Both the position numbers and the translations under genes were made by a program. Under the pieces are notes generated by a model, which was not told where the DNA came from, ran no database searches, and was given only the letters and a program-made list of their open reading frames with translations. Source: Methylobacterium amylolyticum (GTDB lineage: Bacteria; Pseudomonadota; Alphaproteobacteria; Rhizobiales; Beijerinckiaceae). Taken from it: a stretch of 64,000 nucleotides of DNA. Positions within the stretch are counted from its first letter, which is position 1. Every line of letters starts with the position of its first letter. This document shows positions 36,373 to 44,862 of this stretch, piece after piece. The stretch is taken from NCBI RefSeq assembly GCF_030700245.1, contig NZ_JAUYZI010000002.1, positions 124,001 to 188,000 on the forward strand. The letters run 5' to 3'.

Positions 36373-36646
36373 CGGCGTCCTCCCGGACTTCTCGCGCTGT
36401 GTCGCGCGTTTCCGGCTCGTCCGGGGATCCCGGTCCCCGTCGGCCGCCCCGAGTAGGGCAGAGGCCGGGCGGCCCTTCAATCGCCATCGCCGCGCTGACG
36501 GCAGATATCACATCCGTGATGGCCGGGCGGACTCGGACGGTGGTGCATCGGGTGCGTGACATCGCGTATCCGGACGGGACAGCCGCGGCCTGGCCCCGGA
36601 CGCCCCGGGCCGCCGCGGGGACACGTCCGATCGGGAGGGCATCGGC

Positions 36647-37522
36647 ATGGGCACCACGGCGCATCCGGCCCCCGGGCCCGATTCCGCCGCCGACGGCCCC
36701 GCCCTGCCCGACCGGAGGCGGGGCGCGGGGGCCGGCCTGTCGGTCGGCGACGATGCCGGCCGCGGCGCGACCTGCCCGGTCAAGTCGGCCGCCCGGGTGC
36801 TCCAGGTGCTGGAACTGTTCGACGAGATCCAGCGCGAGGCCCGGGTCGGCGAGATCGCCGGGCGCCTCGGCGTCCCGCAATCCTCGACCTCGGTGCTGCT
36901 GAAGAGCCTGACCCAGCTCGGCTACCTCGACTACGACCCGGAGAGCCGCAGCTACCTGCCCTCCCCCCGGGTCGCGCTGCTCGGCACGTGGCTCGACAAG
37001 GGGCCGGTGCGGGACGGCAGCCTCGTGCGGATGCTGGAGGACCTGTCCGAGCGCACCGGCGGCACGGTGATCCTCGCCGCGCGCAACGCGATCTATTCCC
37101 AGTACCTGCACGTGCTCCAGGCCCGCACGGCGATGCGCTTCCACGTGCCCCCGGGGACGCGGCGGCTGGTGGTGTGGTCGGCCACCGGCACGGCGCTGCT
37201 CGGCGGCATCCCGGACGGGGAGATCGGCTCCCTCGTGCGCCGCACCAACGCCGAGGCGCCCCGGGACCGGGCGCCGGTTGCGGCGGCGGCGGTGATCGCC
37301 AACGTCGCCCGGCTGCGGCGGGACGGCCACTTCTTCTCGCGCGGCCTCGTCACCGCGGGCGCCGGCTCGATCGCGGTGCCGCTCCCGAGCTGCATAGACC
37401 GCCGCGGGCGGCCCCTGGCGGTGGCGGTCTCGGGGCTGCTCGACGCGTTCGAGCGGCGGGAGGCGGAGATCGTCGCCGCGATCCACGACGCGATCGGCCG
37501 GTTCCTCGCGCCGGAGGCATAG
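36647..37522 (+). CDS. IclR-family transcription regulator
   Basis: A 291-residue IclR protein. After a disordered ~45-residue N-terminus comes the winged helix (KSAARVLQVLELFDE, VGEIAGRLGVPQSSTSVLLKSL) and then the GAF-like effector domain with RRLVVWSATGTALLGG. IclR proteins often control neighbouring catabolic operons by binding a pathway acid. It is transcribed divergently from the acyl-CoA operon over a 274-bp gap, so it is the obvious candidate regulator. A GGGAGGGC ribosome site supports the start. Confidence 0.9.
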   Translation: MGTTAHPAPGPDSAADGPALPDRRRGAGAGLSVGDDAGRGATCPVKSAARVLQVLELFDEIQREARVGEIAGRLGVPQSSTSVLLKSLTQLGYLDYDPESRSYLPSPRVALLGTWLDKGPVRDGSLVRMLEDLSERTGGTVILAARNAIYSQYLHVLQARTAMRFHVPPGTRRLVVWSATGTALLGGIPDGEIGSLVRRTNAEAPRDRAPVAAAAVIANVARLRRDGHFFSRGLVTAGAGSIAVPLPSCIDRRGRPLAVAVSGLLDAFERREAEIVAAIHDAIGRFLAPEA

Positions 37523-37679
37523 GGCTGGCGATCCCGCGCCCGCGCGGGACGGCCCCGCGCCCGCGGCAGCTTGATCGCCGCCCCCGCCGCTCCTGAGAGC
37601 CTGGCGGAGGATCTCAATCAGGCTCTGAGGCCGAGGGGGGCTTGGAAGAGCGCCCCGAACGGGCTCCGAGACCGCCCCT

Positions 37680-40600
37680 TCACGCCTCCTCCCCCTCGCC
37701 GGCCAGCGACCATTCCTGCACGCGGGCGAGGTGGTCGTAGGCGCCGTAGCGGGTGGCGAATTGCGGGTAGGGCCGCGCGGTGTAGGCGGCCTCGCCGGTC
37801 ATGAAGCGGGCCACCAGCCCGCGCAGCCGCGCCGCGTGCTCGGCGACGATCGCCTCGACCGAGCGCGCGTCGCCCCGGGGCGGCTTCACCGGCGCCGGCT
37901 GGAACGCCTTCCGGCCGCCCGAGGCGTGGACGTAGAGCAGGTCGGGCGTCGCCGTCACCGGGGGCAGCCCGTCGAAGGCGCCGTGCATCAGCATCGCCGC
38001 CTCCAGGGTGAGCTGCGGCGAGAAGCCGGCGAAGACCGTCTTGTTGCTCGGCGGCGCGCCGGTCTTGAAGTCGACGATGCAGGCGGTCCCGTCGGGGCGC
38101 AGCTCGATCCGGTCGGCGCGGGCGCGGAGCGTGAAGGTCTCCCGGCCCATCGGGATGGCCCAGCGGCCCAAGACCTCGGCGTGGACCCGGGCGAGGCCCG
38201 GGCGGCGGGCGGCCTCCCAGGGCAGGTAGGCGGCGGCCATCCGCTCGTAGCGGGGCCACCACTCCGCGTAGAGGTCCGGATAGGCGTCGGAGATCCGGGC
38301 GAAGGCGGTGTAGGCGAGCTGGAACAGGTGCTGTTCCGGCGCCGCCGGCAGGGCCTGCGGGAAGGCGCGCGAGAAGTCTCCGAACACCTCGTGGACGAGG
38401 GAGCCGCGCTCCGCCGCCCCCGGCTGCCCCGCCACCGGCTCCAGCGGGTCGAGGCCGAGCACGTGCCGGGCGAAGATGCTGTAGGGGTCGCGCACCAGGG
38501 TCTCGACCTCGGTGACGCTGAGGGAGCGGGGGAACAGGGCCGGGTCCGGCCGCGGGGCGGGCCGGGTCATGCGCGGCTGCGGCGGTGCCGTGTCGAGGGC
38601 GGCCGCCAGCCCGGTGAACCGGCGCCCGGCCTCCAGCACCGCCGCCCAGCGGGCCTCGCCGCTGTAGGCGCGCATCCGCTGGATCAGGCGCGAGGGCACG
38701 GTCGGGGCGCCCTCCCGCTTGAGGGAGCGGGTGATCACCGCGTCCCGGCAGCCCAGGGCCGCGACGAAGTCGTGGGCCATCTGGCCGATGCGGCGCTCGG
38801 GCGGATCGAGGCCGACGCGCTCGCGCATCGGGCGGTTGAGGAAGGCGTCGGTGAGCGTGCGCACCGGCCAGACGCCCTCGTCGAGGCCGCCGAGCACCAC
38901 CCGGTCGGCCGAGAGCAGCCGCGCTTCGAGCAGGCCGAGGATGCGCAGGCGCGGGTGCGGCGCCTCCCCCGAGCAGGCGACGTTCCGCTCGCGGGCGAGG
39001 GCGGTGAAGAAGCCCTGGTAGGCGTCGAACCGGCCCGGCATGCCGCCGGCCTCGGCGGTCTCCAGGTCGTCGAACAGGGCGTCGAGGCAGAGGAGCGAGC
39101 CGTCCGCCTCGGGCTCCGGCGCGTCCTCCGGCCCGGACAGGAGGATCTCGCAGGCGCGGCGATGCCCGGCCGCCACCGCCAGCAGGTCGCAGTCGCCCGC
39201 CGCCTCGGGGCCGGGAAACGCCGCGAAGGCGACCTCCAGGCGGTCGAGGAGCGTCGCGGCGAGGTCCCAGTCGATGTCCGTGAGCCGGCGCTTGGCCCGC
39301 GGCCGGCGCTCGGGCGGCCCGGCGCGCTCGGCGGCCAGCGCCTCGCGCAGGGCTTCGAGACCCGCGGCCGGGGCGGGGCCGCGCAGCAGGCCGATCTCCA
39401 GGCCGGCGGCGCCGCGCACCACCTCGGGGCGCGTCAGCCCGAGCCGGGTCATCGGGTGCGACAGCAGGGCGATGATCCGGGCGGGGATCGTGTCGGCCTG
39501 GAGGCGCACGAGGTCGGCGGCGAGTTCGGCCGCGAGCCGGGCGAGGCGCCCCGCCGGACTGCCGGCCAGGGACAGCCCCGCGGAATCCTCGGCGACGATG
39601 CCCCAGCGCAGCAGTTCCACCGCGACGCGGCCCGCGAGCCCGCGATCCGGGGTGACGAGGGCGGCGGTGGCGCCGGGGGTCTCCAGGGTCTCGCGCAGGG
39701 CCAGCGCGGCGACCAGCGCCTCCTCCCGCTCGTCGGCGGCCTCGGCGAGCGCCAGCCCGTCGAGGCCCGCGGCGACGCCCACGTCGCGCTCCCCCGCGTC
39801 GAGGGCGGCCCAGGCGTCGGTGGTGTCGGCCGGGCGCAGGGCCTGCGACAGGAGGGCGGCGCGCGCCCGCTGCCCGGCATCCGGTTCGCCGAGCGCCGTG
39901 ACCGCCTCGCGCGGCAGGGCGAGGCCCCGCGGACCCAGGAGCCGGTGGAGCACCGCCTGCGGGTGGCCGTGCGCCACCGCCCGGGACAGGCCCTCGCCGG
40001 TCTCGATCCCGTCCCAGCCCGCCGCGTCGAGGTCGAGGTCGAGGCCCGGCAGGACCACGGCGCCCCGGGGCAGCCGCGCCACCGCAGCGATGAGCCGGGC
40101 GGTGGCCGGCACCGATCCGAGGGAGCCCGCCACGATCACCGGGTCGTCGGGGGGCCGCCGCGACAGGCGCCGCGCCTCGGCCAGCACGAGGCCGCGGGCG
40201 CGGGCCACCGGGTCGGCGAGCCCGCGCTCGCCCAGGATCCGCGGCCAGTTCTCGGCGGCGATCCGCACGAAGTCGAGGGTCAGGCCGAAGTAGCGGGAAT
40301 ACTCCGCCTCCACCGCGCCGCCGATCTCCGACCAGGGCAGGCCCTCGACGGTGAGCGCGTCCATCAGTCGTTCGAGGTCGCCCGCGAGCCCGACCGCGTC
40401 CGCGGGGGAGGACGGCACCAGGAACGGCACCTCGGCGTCGAGGGGCAGCAGCGAGCGGTCGATGCTCCGCGCCCAGGCCTGGACGAGGCGGGCGAGCACC
40501 AGCCGCCGCTCCAGGGGCGGCATCGGCGCGCCGCCGGGCTCGCCGTCGCCGTCCCCCTCAAGCAGCGGCTCGGCGGCGAGGTCGAGTTCCGCCTCGTCGG

Positions 40601-40835
40601 CCTCGCCGAGGGGGATCGCGCGCGGCAGCAGCGCCGCGTCCCCCAGCCGCTCGGCCATCAGCGCGGCGAGCGCCCGGGCGGCGCGGCGGGTCGGCAGGTA
40701 GATCGTGACGGCGGCGAGCGCCAGCGGGTCGTCCGCCACCGGCCCGACGAGGCGGCCGGACAGGAGCGCGTCGGCGAGCGTCGGCAGGAACGGGGCGCCG
40801 CGGGTGACGGTGAAGACGGCCGGTCGGCGGGACAT
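37680..40835 (-). CDS. addB: AddB, subunit of the AddAB double-strand-break repair helicase-nuclease
   Basis: A 1051-residue alphaproteobacterial AddB. The C-terminal RecB-type nuclease domain is visible as GSLVHEVFGDF and CIVDFKTGAPPS (catalytic Asp and Lys), and the protein ends with the usual FATRYGAYDHLARVQEWS region, so it is complete. The N-terminal helicase-like part lacks a clear Walker A, as in relatives. AddA is normally the next gene downstream, but an IclR gene lies there on the other strand. Start MSRRPAVFTVTRG. Confidence 0.9.
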   Translation of the reverse strand: MSRRPAVFTVTRGAPFLPTLADALLSGRLVGPVADDPLALAAVTIYLPTRRAARALAALMAERLGDAALLPRAIPLGEADEAELDLAAEPLLEGDGDGEPGGAPMPPLERRLVLARLVQAWARSIDRSLLPLDAEVPFLVPSSPADAVGLAGDLERLMDALTVEGLPWSEIGGAVEAEYSRYFGLTLDFVRIAAENWPRILGERGLADPVARARGLVLAEARRLSRRPPDDPVIVAGSLGSVPATARLIAAVARLPRGAVVLPGLDLDLDAAGWDGIETGEGLSRAVAHGHPQAVLHRLLGPRGLALPREAVTALGEPDAGQRARAALLSQALRPADTTDAWAALDAGERDVGVAAGLDGLALAEAADEREEALVAALALRETLETPGATAALVTPDRGLAGRVAVELLRWGIVAEDSAGLSLAGSPAGRLARLAAELAADLVRLQADTIPARIIALLSHPMTRLGLTRPEVVRGAAGLEIGLLRGPAPAAGLEALREALAAERAGPPERRPRAKRRLTDIDWDLAATLLDRLEVAFAAFPGPEAAGDCDLLAVAAGHRRACEILLSGPEDAPEPEADGSLLCLDALFDDLETAEAGGMPGRFDAYQGFFTALARERNVACSGEAPHPRLRILGLLEARLLSADRVVLGGLDEGVWPVRTLTDAFLNRPMRERVGLDPPERRIGQMAHDFVAALGCRDAVITRSLKREGAPTVPSRLIQRMRAYSGEARWAAVLEAGRRFTGLAAALDTAPPQPRMTRPAPRPDPALFPRSLSVTEVETLVRDPYSIFARHVLGLDPLEPVAGQPGAAERGSLVHEVFGDFSRAFPQALPAAPEQHLFQLAYTAFARISDAYPDLYAEWWPRYERMAAAYLPWEAARRPGLARVHAEVLGRWAIPMGRETFTLRARADRIELRPDGTACIVDFKTGAPPSNKTVFAGFSPQLTLEAAMLMHGAFDGLPPVTATPDLLYVHASGGRKAFQPAPVKPPRGDARSVEAIVAEHAARLRGLVARFMTGEAAYTARPYPQFATRYGAYDHLARVQEWSLAGEGEEA

Positions 40836-41015
40836 GCCCCGGCATACAGGGACGCGCGCGCGCGCGACAGGCTCGGCGCGGTCGCGGCCCCGTCGCGCCA
40901 CTCCCGCTGCCGCCGGATTGCGGCCGGGCGTCGCAGGGACGACGCGCGGGGTGCATCTACGTATGGTTGTTCAAGCGCCGCGGCGACGATTCCGCCGCTC
41001 CGTGGGACGAACCGG

Positions 41016-41579
41016 ATGATCTTCACCACCGAGGCCTCGGGCGTCCTGACCTATGTCGGGCCCGAGTGGGAAGCGCTGACCGGCCAGGACCGGCACGCGG
41101 CGCTCGGCGAGGGCTGGCTGGCCTGCCTCGACAGCGAGGACGGGGCGATCCTGCGCGGCGCCCTGGCCGAGGCGGCCCGGACGCGGGCCGAGTTCACGGT
41201 GCGGTTCCGCCTGCGCCGGGTGGGGGGTGTCTCCATCTGGGCGGTCGCCGGGGCGGTGCCCTCCTACGGGCCGCCGGACACCACCTTCCTGGGCTTCCTC
41301 GGTTCGATCACCGAGATCGCGCCCACGGTCGGCGAATCGCTGGCGGCGCGGGCGAGCATCGGCCGGTTCGTGCCGCCGCCGCAGCAGCCCTCGACGCTGC
41401 CGGGCTCGGCCCTCGACCTCGTGGCCGACCACCTGCTGATCGCCCATTCCCTGATCGAGGCGGACGGGGGCAAGTCGGCGCTGCCGGCCCTGCGCGAGGC
41501 CCTGTTCCGGATCGGCCAGGAGATCGCCCGCAAGGAGTTCGGCCAGTCCGGCCACGCGGACGCGGACCGGATTCACTGA
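41016..41579 (+). CDS. Single PAS-domain protein
   Basis: A 187-residue protein. Residues ~8-105 form a PAS fold of the PAS_3 type (GVLTYVGPEWEALTGQ, then FTVRFRLRRVGG and FLGFLGSITEIA). No kinase, GGDEF or HTH follows; the remaining ~80 residues are a helical tail (LDLVADHLLIAHSLIEADG). Such proteins are common in Methylobacterium and may sense a ligand and bind a partner. The ATG at 41016 is an estimate; the frame extends upstream. Confidence 0.7.
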   Translation: MIFTTEASGVLTYVGPEWEALTGQDRHAALGEGWLACLDSEDGAILRGALAEAARTRAEFTVRFRLRRVGGVSIWAVAGAVPSYGPPDTTFLGFLGSITEIAPTVGESLAARASIGRFVPPPQQPSTLPGSALDLVADHLLIAHSLIEADGGKSALPALREALFRIGQEIARKEFGQSGHADADRIH

Positions 41580-41639
41580 CGCCCGCGACCGGGGTGCGCG
41601 GGATCCGCGGTGCCGCCCGGGGGGCGGGCCCGGGACGGG

Positions 41640-42191
41640 TCAGGCGGCGCGTCGTCGCGCGTCCGCCGCGGCGGCCGGCACGGCCCGGTCCGGGATCGGC
41701 CGGCCGGTGGCCCGGACGAGGCCGGCGGCCCCGGCCAGCGCGCCGGGGCGCAGGTCCAGCCCGAGGAAGCGGGCGCGCTCGAACGGTCCGGGCAGCGTGA
41801 GGTCCGCGGCCGCCTCTCCGCGGAAGCCGAAGCGGGCGTAGTACGGCGCGTCGCCGACGAGCAGCACCGCCCCGTGGCCCAGCGCCTCGGCGCGGCCGAG
41901 CGCCGCCTGCATCATCACCGAGCCGAGGCCGCGGCCCTGGACGGCCGGGTCCACGGCGAGCGGCCCGAGCAGCAGCGCCGGACGGCCGTCGCCGGTGGCG
42001 ACGTCCCACAGGCGCAGGGTGCCGACGAGGCGCCCGCCGCGCGTCGCCGCGAAGGCGAGGCCGCGGGCCGGCAGCCGGCCCTCGCGCAGGCGCTCGGAGG
42101 TCTTGGCGCGGCGGTTGCCGGGGAAGCAGGCGTCGAGCAGGCGCTCGCGCGCCGGGATGTCGTGGGGGTGTTCCGCGCGGATCTCGATCAC
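41640..42191 (-). CDS. GNAT N-acetyltransferase (YhbS-like)
   Basis: A 183-residue acetyltransferase. LGPLAVDPAVQGRGLGSVMM holds the acetyl-CoA-binding Q/RxxGxG/A loop, and VLLVGDAPYYARFGFR is the beta-5/alpha-4 region of the YhbS type. The substrate is unknown. It starts with GTG after a GGGAGGGC ribosome site and lies about 140 bp downstream of the ornithine decarboxylase on the same strand. Confidence 0.85.
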   Translation of the reverse strand: MIEIRAEHPHDIPARERLLDACFPGNRRAKTSERLREGRLPARGLAFAATRGGRLVGTLRLWDVATGDGRPALLLGPLAVDPAVQGRGLGSVMMQAALGRAEALGHGAVLLVGDAPYYARFGFRGEAAADLTLPGPFERARFLGLDLRPGALAGAAGLVRATGRPIPDRAVPAAAADARRRAA

Positions 42192-42330
42192 GGGCGTGCC
42201 CTCCCAGGGCGCAACAGGCGGGAGCAGCGACCATCCTCGCGGGCGTCCTCGGGGACGCCCGTCCGGTGCGGGATTTCTAAAGGGACGTCCCCGGGCGGCG
42301 CAGGGCCGCCCGGAACGGTGCGACAGCCGA

Positions 42331-43497
42331 TCAGATGACGATCTGCTGAAGGGGCGGGAAGCCGTTGAAGGCGACCGCCGCGTAGGTCGTGGTGTAGGCG
42401 CCCGCGCCCTCGATCAGCACCTTGTCGCCGATCGAGAGCGAGACCGGCAGCGGGTAGTGCTGCCGCTCGTAGAGCACGTCCACCGAGTCGCAGGTCGGCC
42501 CGGCCACCACGCAGGGCTCGGTGCGCTCGCCGTCGTGGCGGGTGCGGATCGGGTAGCGGATCGACTCGTCCATCGTCTCGGCGAGACCGCCGAACTTGCC
42601 GATGTCGAGGTAGACCCACCGCACCTCGTCCGGGTCCGCGGACTTGCGCGACACCAAGACGACTTCCGCCTCGATCATCCCGGCATTGCCGACCATGCCG
42701 CGGCCCGGCTCGATGATCGTCTCCGGGATCTGGTTGCCGAAGTGCTTTGTGAGCGCGCGGAAGATCGCGTCGCCGTAGCTCTCCACGCCCGGCACCGCCT
42801 TGAGGTACTGGGTCGGGAAGCCGCCGCCGAGGTTGACCATCGACAGGCCGATGCCCCGCTCGGCGCACTCGCGGAAGATCGCCGAGGCCGAGGCCAGCGC
42901 CCCGTCCCACGCCTCGGTGTTGCCCTGCTGCGAGCCGACGTGGAACGACACGCCGTAGGCGTTGAGGCCCTGCCGGTGGGCGTGCTCCAGCACGTCCGCG
43001 GCCATCTCGGGCACGCAGCCGAACTTGCGCGAGAGCGGCCAGTCGGCGCCGGCCCCGTCGCACAGGATGCGGCAGAACACCTGCACCTCGCCGGCCTCGA
43101 CCCCTGCCGCCTCGGCCGCGCGAGAAATCTTCTCGACCTCGACCTCGCAATCGACCGCGAACAGGCGGATGCCGAGCTTGAGGGCGCGGCCGATGCAGCG
43201 CTCCTTCTTGATGGTGTTGCCGAAGGAGACCCGGTCGGCGGTGGCGCCGGCGGCGAGCGCCATCTCGATCTCGGCGACCGAGGCGGTGTCGAAGCAGGAG
43301 CCCATCTCGGCGAGCAGGCGCAGCACCTCGGGGGCCGGGTTGGCCTTGACCGCGTAGAACACGCGGGTGTCCGGCAGCGCCCGGGCGAAGGCGGTGTAGT
43401 TGTCGCGCACCACGTCGAGGTCGAGGACCATCACGGGCCCCTCGTCCCGGCCGAGGTCGCGGCGCGCGCGCAGGAAGTCGCGGATACGGTCGGTCAT
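42331..43497 (-). CDS. Ornithine/lysine decarboxylase, alanine-racemase fold (PLP type III)
   Basis: Makes putrescine (or cadaverine) in polyamine synthesis. A 388-residue eukaryotic-type decarboxylase: PLP lysine K51 in FYAVKANPAP, the glycine loop NLGGGFPTQY, EPGRGMVG, and the C-terminal active-site cysteine in GPTCDSVDVL. Length and motifs fit alphaproteobacterial enzymes that accept ornithine and lysine. The ATG has a GGGAGA ribosome site and is preceded by a long structured leader (43498-43790). Confidence 0.92.
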   Translation of the reverse strand: MTDRIRDFLRARRDLGRDEGPVMVLDLDVVRDNYTAFARALPDTRVFYAVKANPAPEVLRLLAEMGSCFDTASVAEIEMALAAGATADRVSFGNTIKKERCIGRALKLGIRLFAVDCEVEVEKISRAAEAAGVEAGEVQVFCRILCDGAGADWPLSRKFGCVPEMAADVLEHAHRQGLNAYGVSFHVGSQQGNTEAWDGALASASAIFRECAERGIGLSMVNLGGGFPTQYLKAVPGVESYGDAIFRALTKHFGNQIPETIIEPGRGMVGNAGMIEAEVVLVSRKSADPDEVRWVYLDIGKFGGLAETMDESIRYPIRTRHDGERTEPCVVAGPTCDSVDVLYERQHYPLPVSLSIGDKVLIEGAGAYTTTYAAVAFNGFPPLQQIVI

Positions 43498-43790
43498 GGT
43501 CGTCTCCCGGCACAGGTTCGCAGGCGCCCTGCATCGGGGCGCGATGTCGAAGTCAGACGGCCTCGCGAGCCGTCGGCGTCAGGGGGCGATGCGTCGCGGA
43601 CGGCCGCGTGCTTTGGAGACACGCGATCGAGCGCGGGCGCAGAGCACCCGGAAGCTGCCGTGGATTGGATGGGGAGACCCCAACCGCACGCCGGGCAAGG
43701 AGAAACAAGCCTCTTCGGTGCCGGCCTTTGGAGGGCCGACGAGACCAAAAAAGCCCGTTCGTCGTTGCTTTAAGCTGCGTCCCCCGTGGA
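43498..43790 (-). ncRNA. Structured 5' leader of the ornithine decarboxylase gene (speF-like)
   Basis: Read on the minus strand, the leader has a chain of hairpins: GUCGGCC/GGCCGGC (43720-43740), GGGUGC/GCGCCC, CGCGUG/CACGCG with a 9-base loop (43605-43625), GACGGC/GCCGUC (43556-43574) and GCGCCC/GGGCGC (43525-43543), ending just before the ribosome site. The speF RNA family is known upstream of alphaproteobacterial ornithine decarboxylases, and I recognise parts of this sequence as similar; this is from memory. A basic short reading frame lies inside it (about 43579-43690). Confidence 0.6.
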
Positions 43791-43800
43791 GAGCGGGGTT

Positions 43801-44226
43801 CGCCGGTTTCGCCTCCGGCTGCCGGTTGTTGTCGGGGTCCGGTGTCGCCACCTGGATGCCGGCCGCAGGGATCCACCCCTTACGGCCATCGATCCTTAGA
43901 CCCCTGGCGGCTGTCCGGCAGTTGACCGGATGCCCACCAACCGACACGCGGCCACAGGCACGTGCGAAATTGGGCAGGGCGCATATAAGCGCCTCGCCCC
44001 CCGGCCTCAAGACGGAATCGCGCCGCGCCCCCCGAAAAACACAGGCCGCCGCCGGGTGTTGCACGCATGCCGCTTCCGCCCCGCCCGGGCGGCGCGGATG
44101 CGGGCTTTCCAAGCGGGACGGATCCGGGCATCTCAGCGGGCGGCGGGCCCCGGAGGGCGGACGACGGATGCGATCGAGCGCGAGCACCACAACCGGGCGC
44201 GGGCACGGCCCGCGTTCGAGCGCGCC
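43801..44226. other. Gene-poor region between ornithine decarboxylase leader and GNAT gene
   Basis: About 430 bp between divergent units. It should hold the promoter of the decarboxylase leader on the minus strand. GGGCGCATATAAGCGCC near 43977-43993 is a near-palindrome with the only TATA-like stretch. No convincing gene. Confidence 0.4.
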
Positions 44227-44280
44227 ATGAGCGTGATCGCCCTGGACATGGGCGCGCCCGTGAGCGCGACATGGGTGTGA
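44227..44280 (+). CDS. Possible 17-residue upstream reading frame coupled to the GNAT gene
   Basis: ATG AGC GTG ... encodes MSVIALDMGAPVSATWV and its TGA lies inside the start region of the following GNAT gene (ATG at 44271, GTG at 44277, a GTGA overlap). It could be a leader peptide or the end of a longer frame beginning at 43930. No independent evidence of translation. Confidence 0.3.
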   Translation: MSVIALDMGAPVSATWV

Positions 44281-44789
44281 GCGCCCCCGCCCGCGAGGCC
44301 CGGGGCGAGCCCCTGGAGCCGTTCATCCGGACGGCCGAGCCGGACGACCTCGACGCCCTGTTCGCCCTGGAGCAGGCCGCCTTCGCCACCGACCGGGCCG
44401 AGCGTCGGGCGATCCGCCACGCGATCCGCTCGGCCACGATGGACGTGCTGGTGGCGCTGGTCGAGGACGCGCTGCTGGTCGGCGCGGCCGTGCTGGAGCG
44501 GCGGCGCGGCAGCCGGATCGCCCGGCTCGCCTCGATCTCGGTGGCGCCGAACCGCGGCGGCCTGGGTCTCGGCGGCCGCCTCCTCGACGCGGTCGAGGCC
44601 CGGGCCCGCGCCGCCGGCTGCGACCGGCTGCGACTGGAGGTGCGCGGCGACAACGGCGCCGGCATCCGCCTCTACGAGCGGCGCGGCTACCGGCGCTTCG
44701 CGGTGCGGCCGGACTATTACGAGGACGGGATGGAGGCGTGGCGCTACGAGCGGGATCTCGGCGCGGGGGCGGACGCCTCGCCCCGATGA
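44271..44789 (+). CDS. GNAT N-acetyltransferase (RimI-like)
   Basis: A 172-residue acetyltransferase. FIRTAEPDDLDALFALEQAAF opens the fold, ASISVAPNRGGLGLGGRLLDAV is the acetyl-CoA loop, and RLEVRGDNGAGIRLYERRGYRRF is the strand-helix typical of RimI-like and small-molecule acetyltransferases. The divergent decarboxylase hints at polyamine acetylation, but that is only a guess from position. The start at 44271 or GTG 44277 overlaps a short upstream frame. Confidence 0.82.
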   Translation: MGVSAPAREARGEPLEPFIRTAEPDDLDALFALEQAAFATDRAERRAIRHAIRSATMDVLVALVEDALLVGAAVLERRRGSRIARLASISVAPNRGGLGLGGRLLDAVEARARAAGCDRLRLEVRGDNGAGIRLYERRGYRRFAVRPDYYEDGMEAWRYERDLGAGADASPR

Positions 44790-44862
44790 CGCCCGATTAG
44801 GGGATTCTTGTCGCGGCTCCGCTACCTCCCCTCATCGAGACGCTCCGTCCGAGTCGCCGCGC

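Noticed and set aside
37731-41579. Very long plus-strand open frame (over 1,200 codons) opposite addB
   Set aside because: It is Arg/Gly/Ala/His-rich shadow coding caused by high third-position GC; addB on the other strand has clear domains. Only the last 188 codons (PAS protein) are real.
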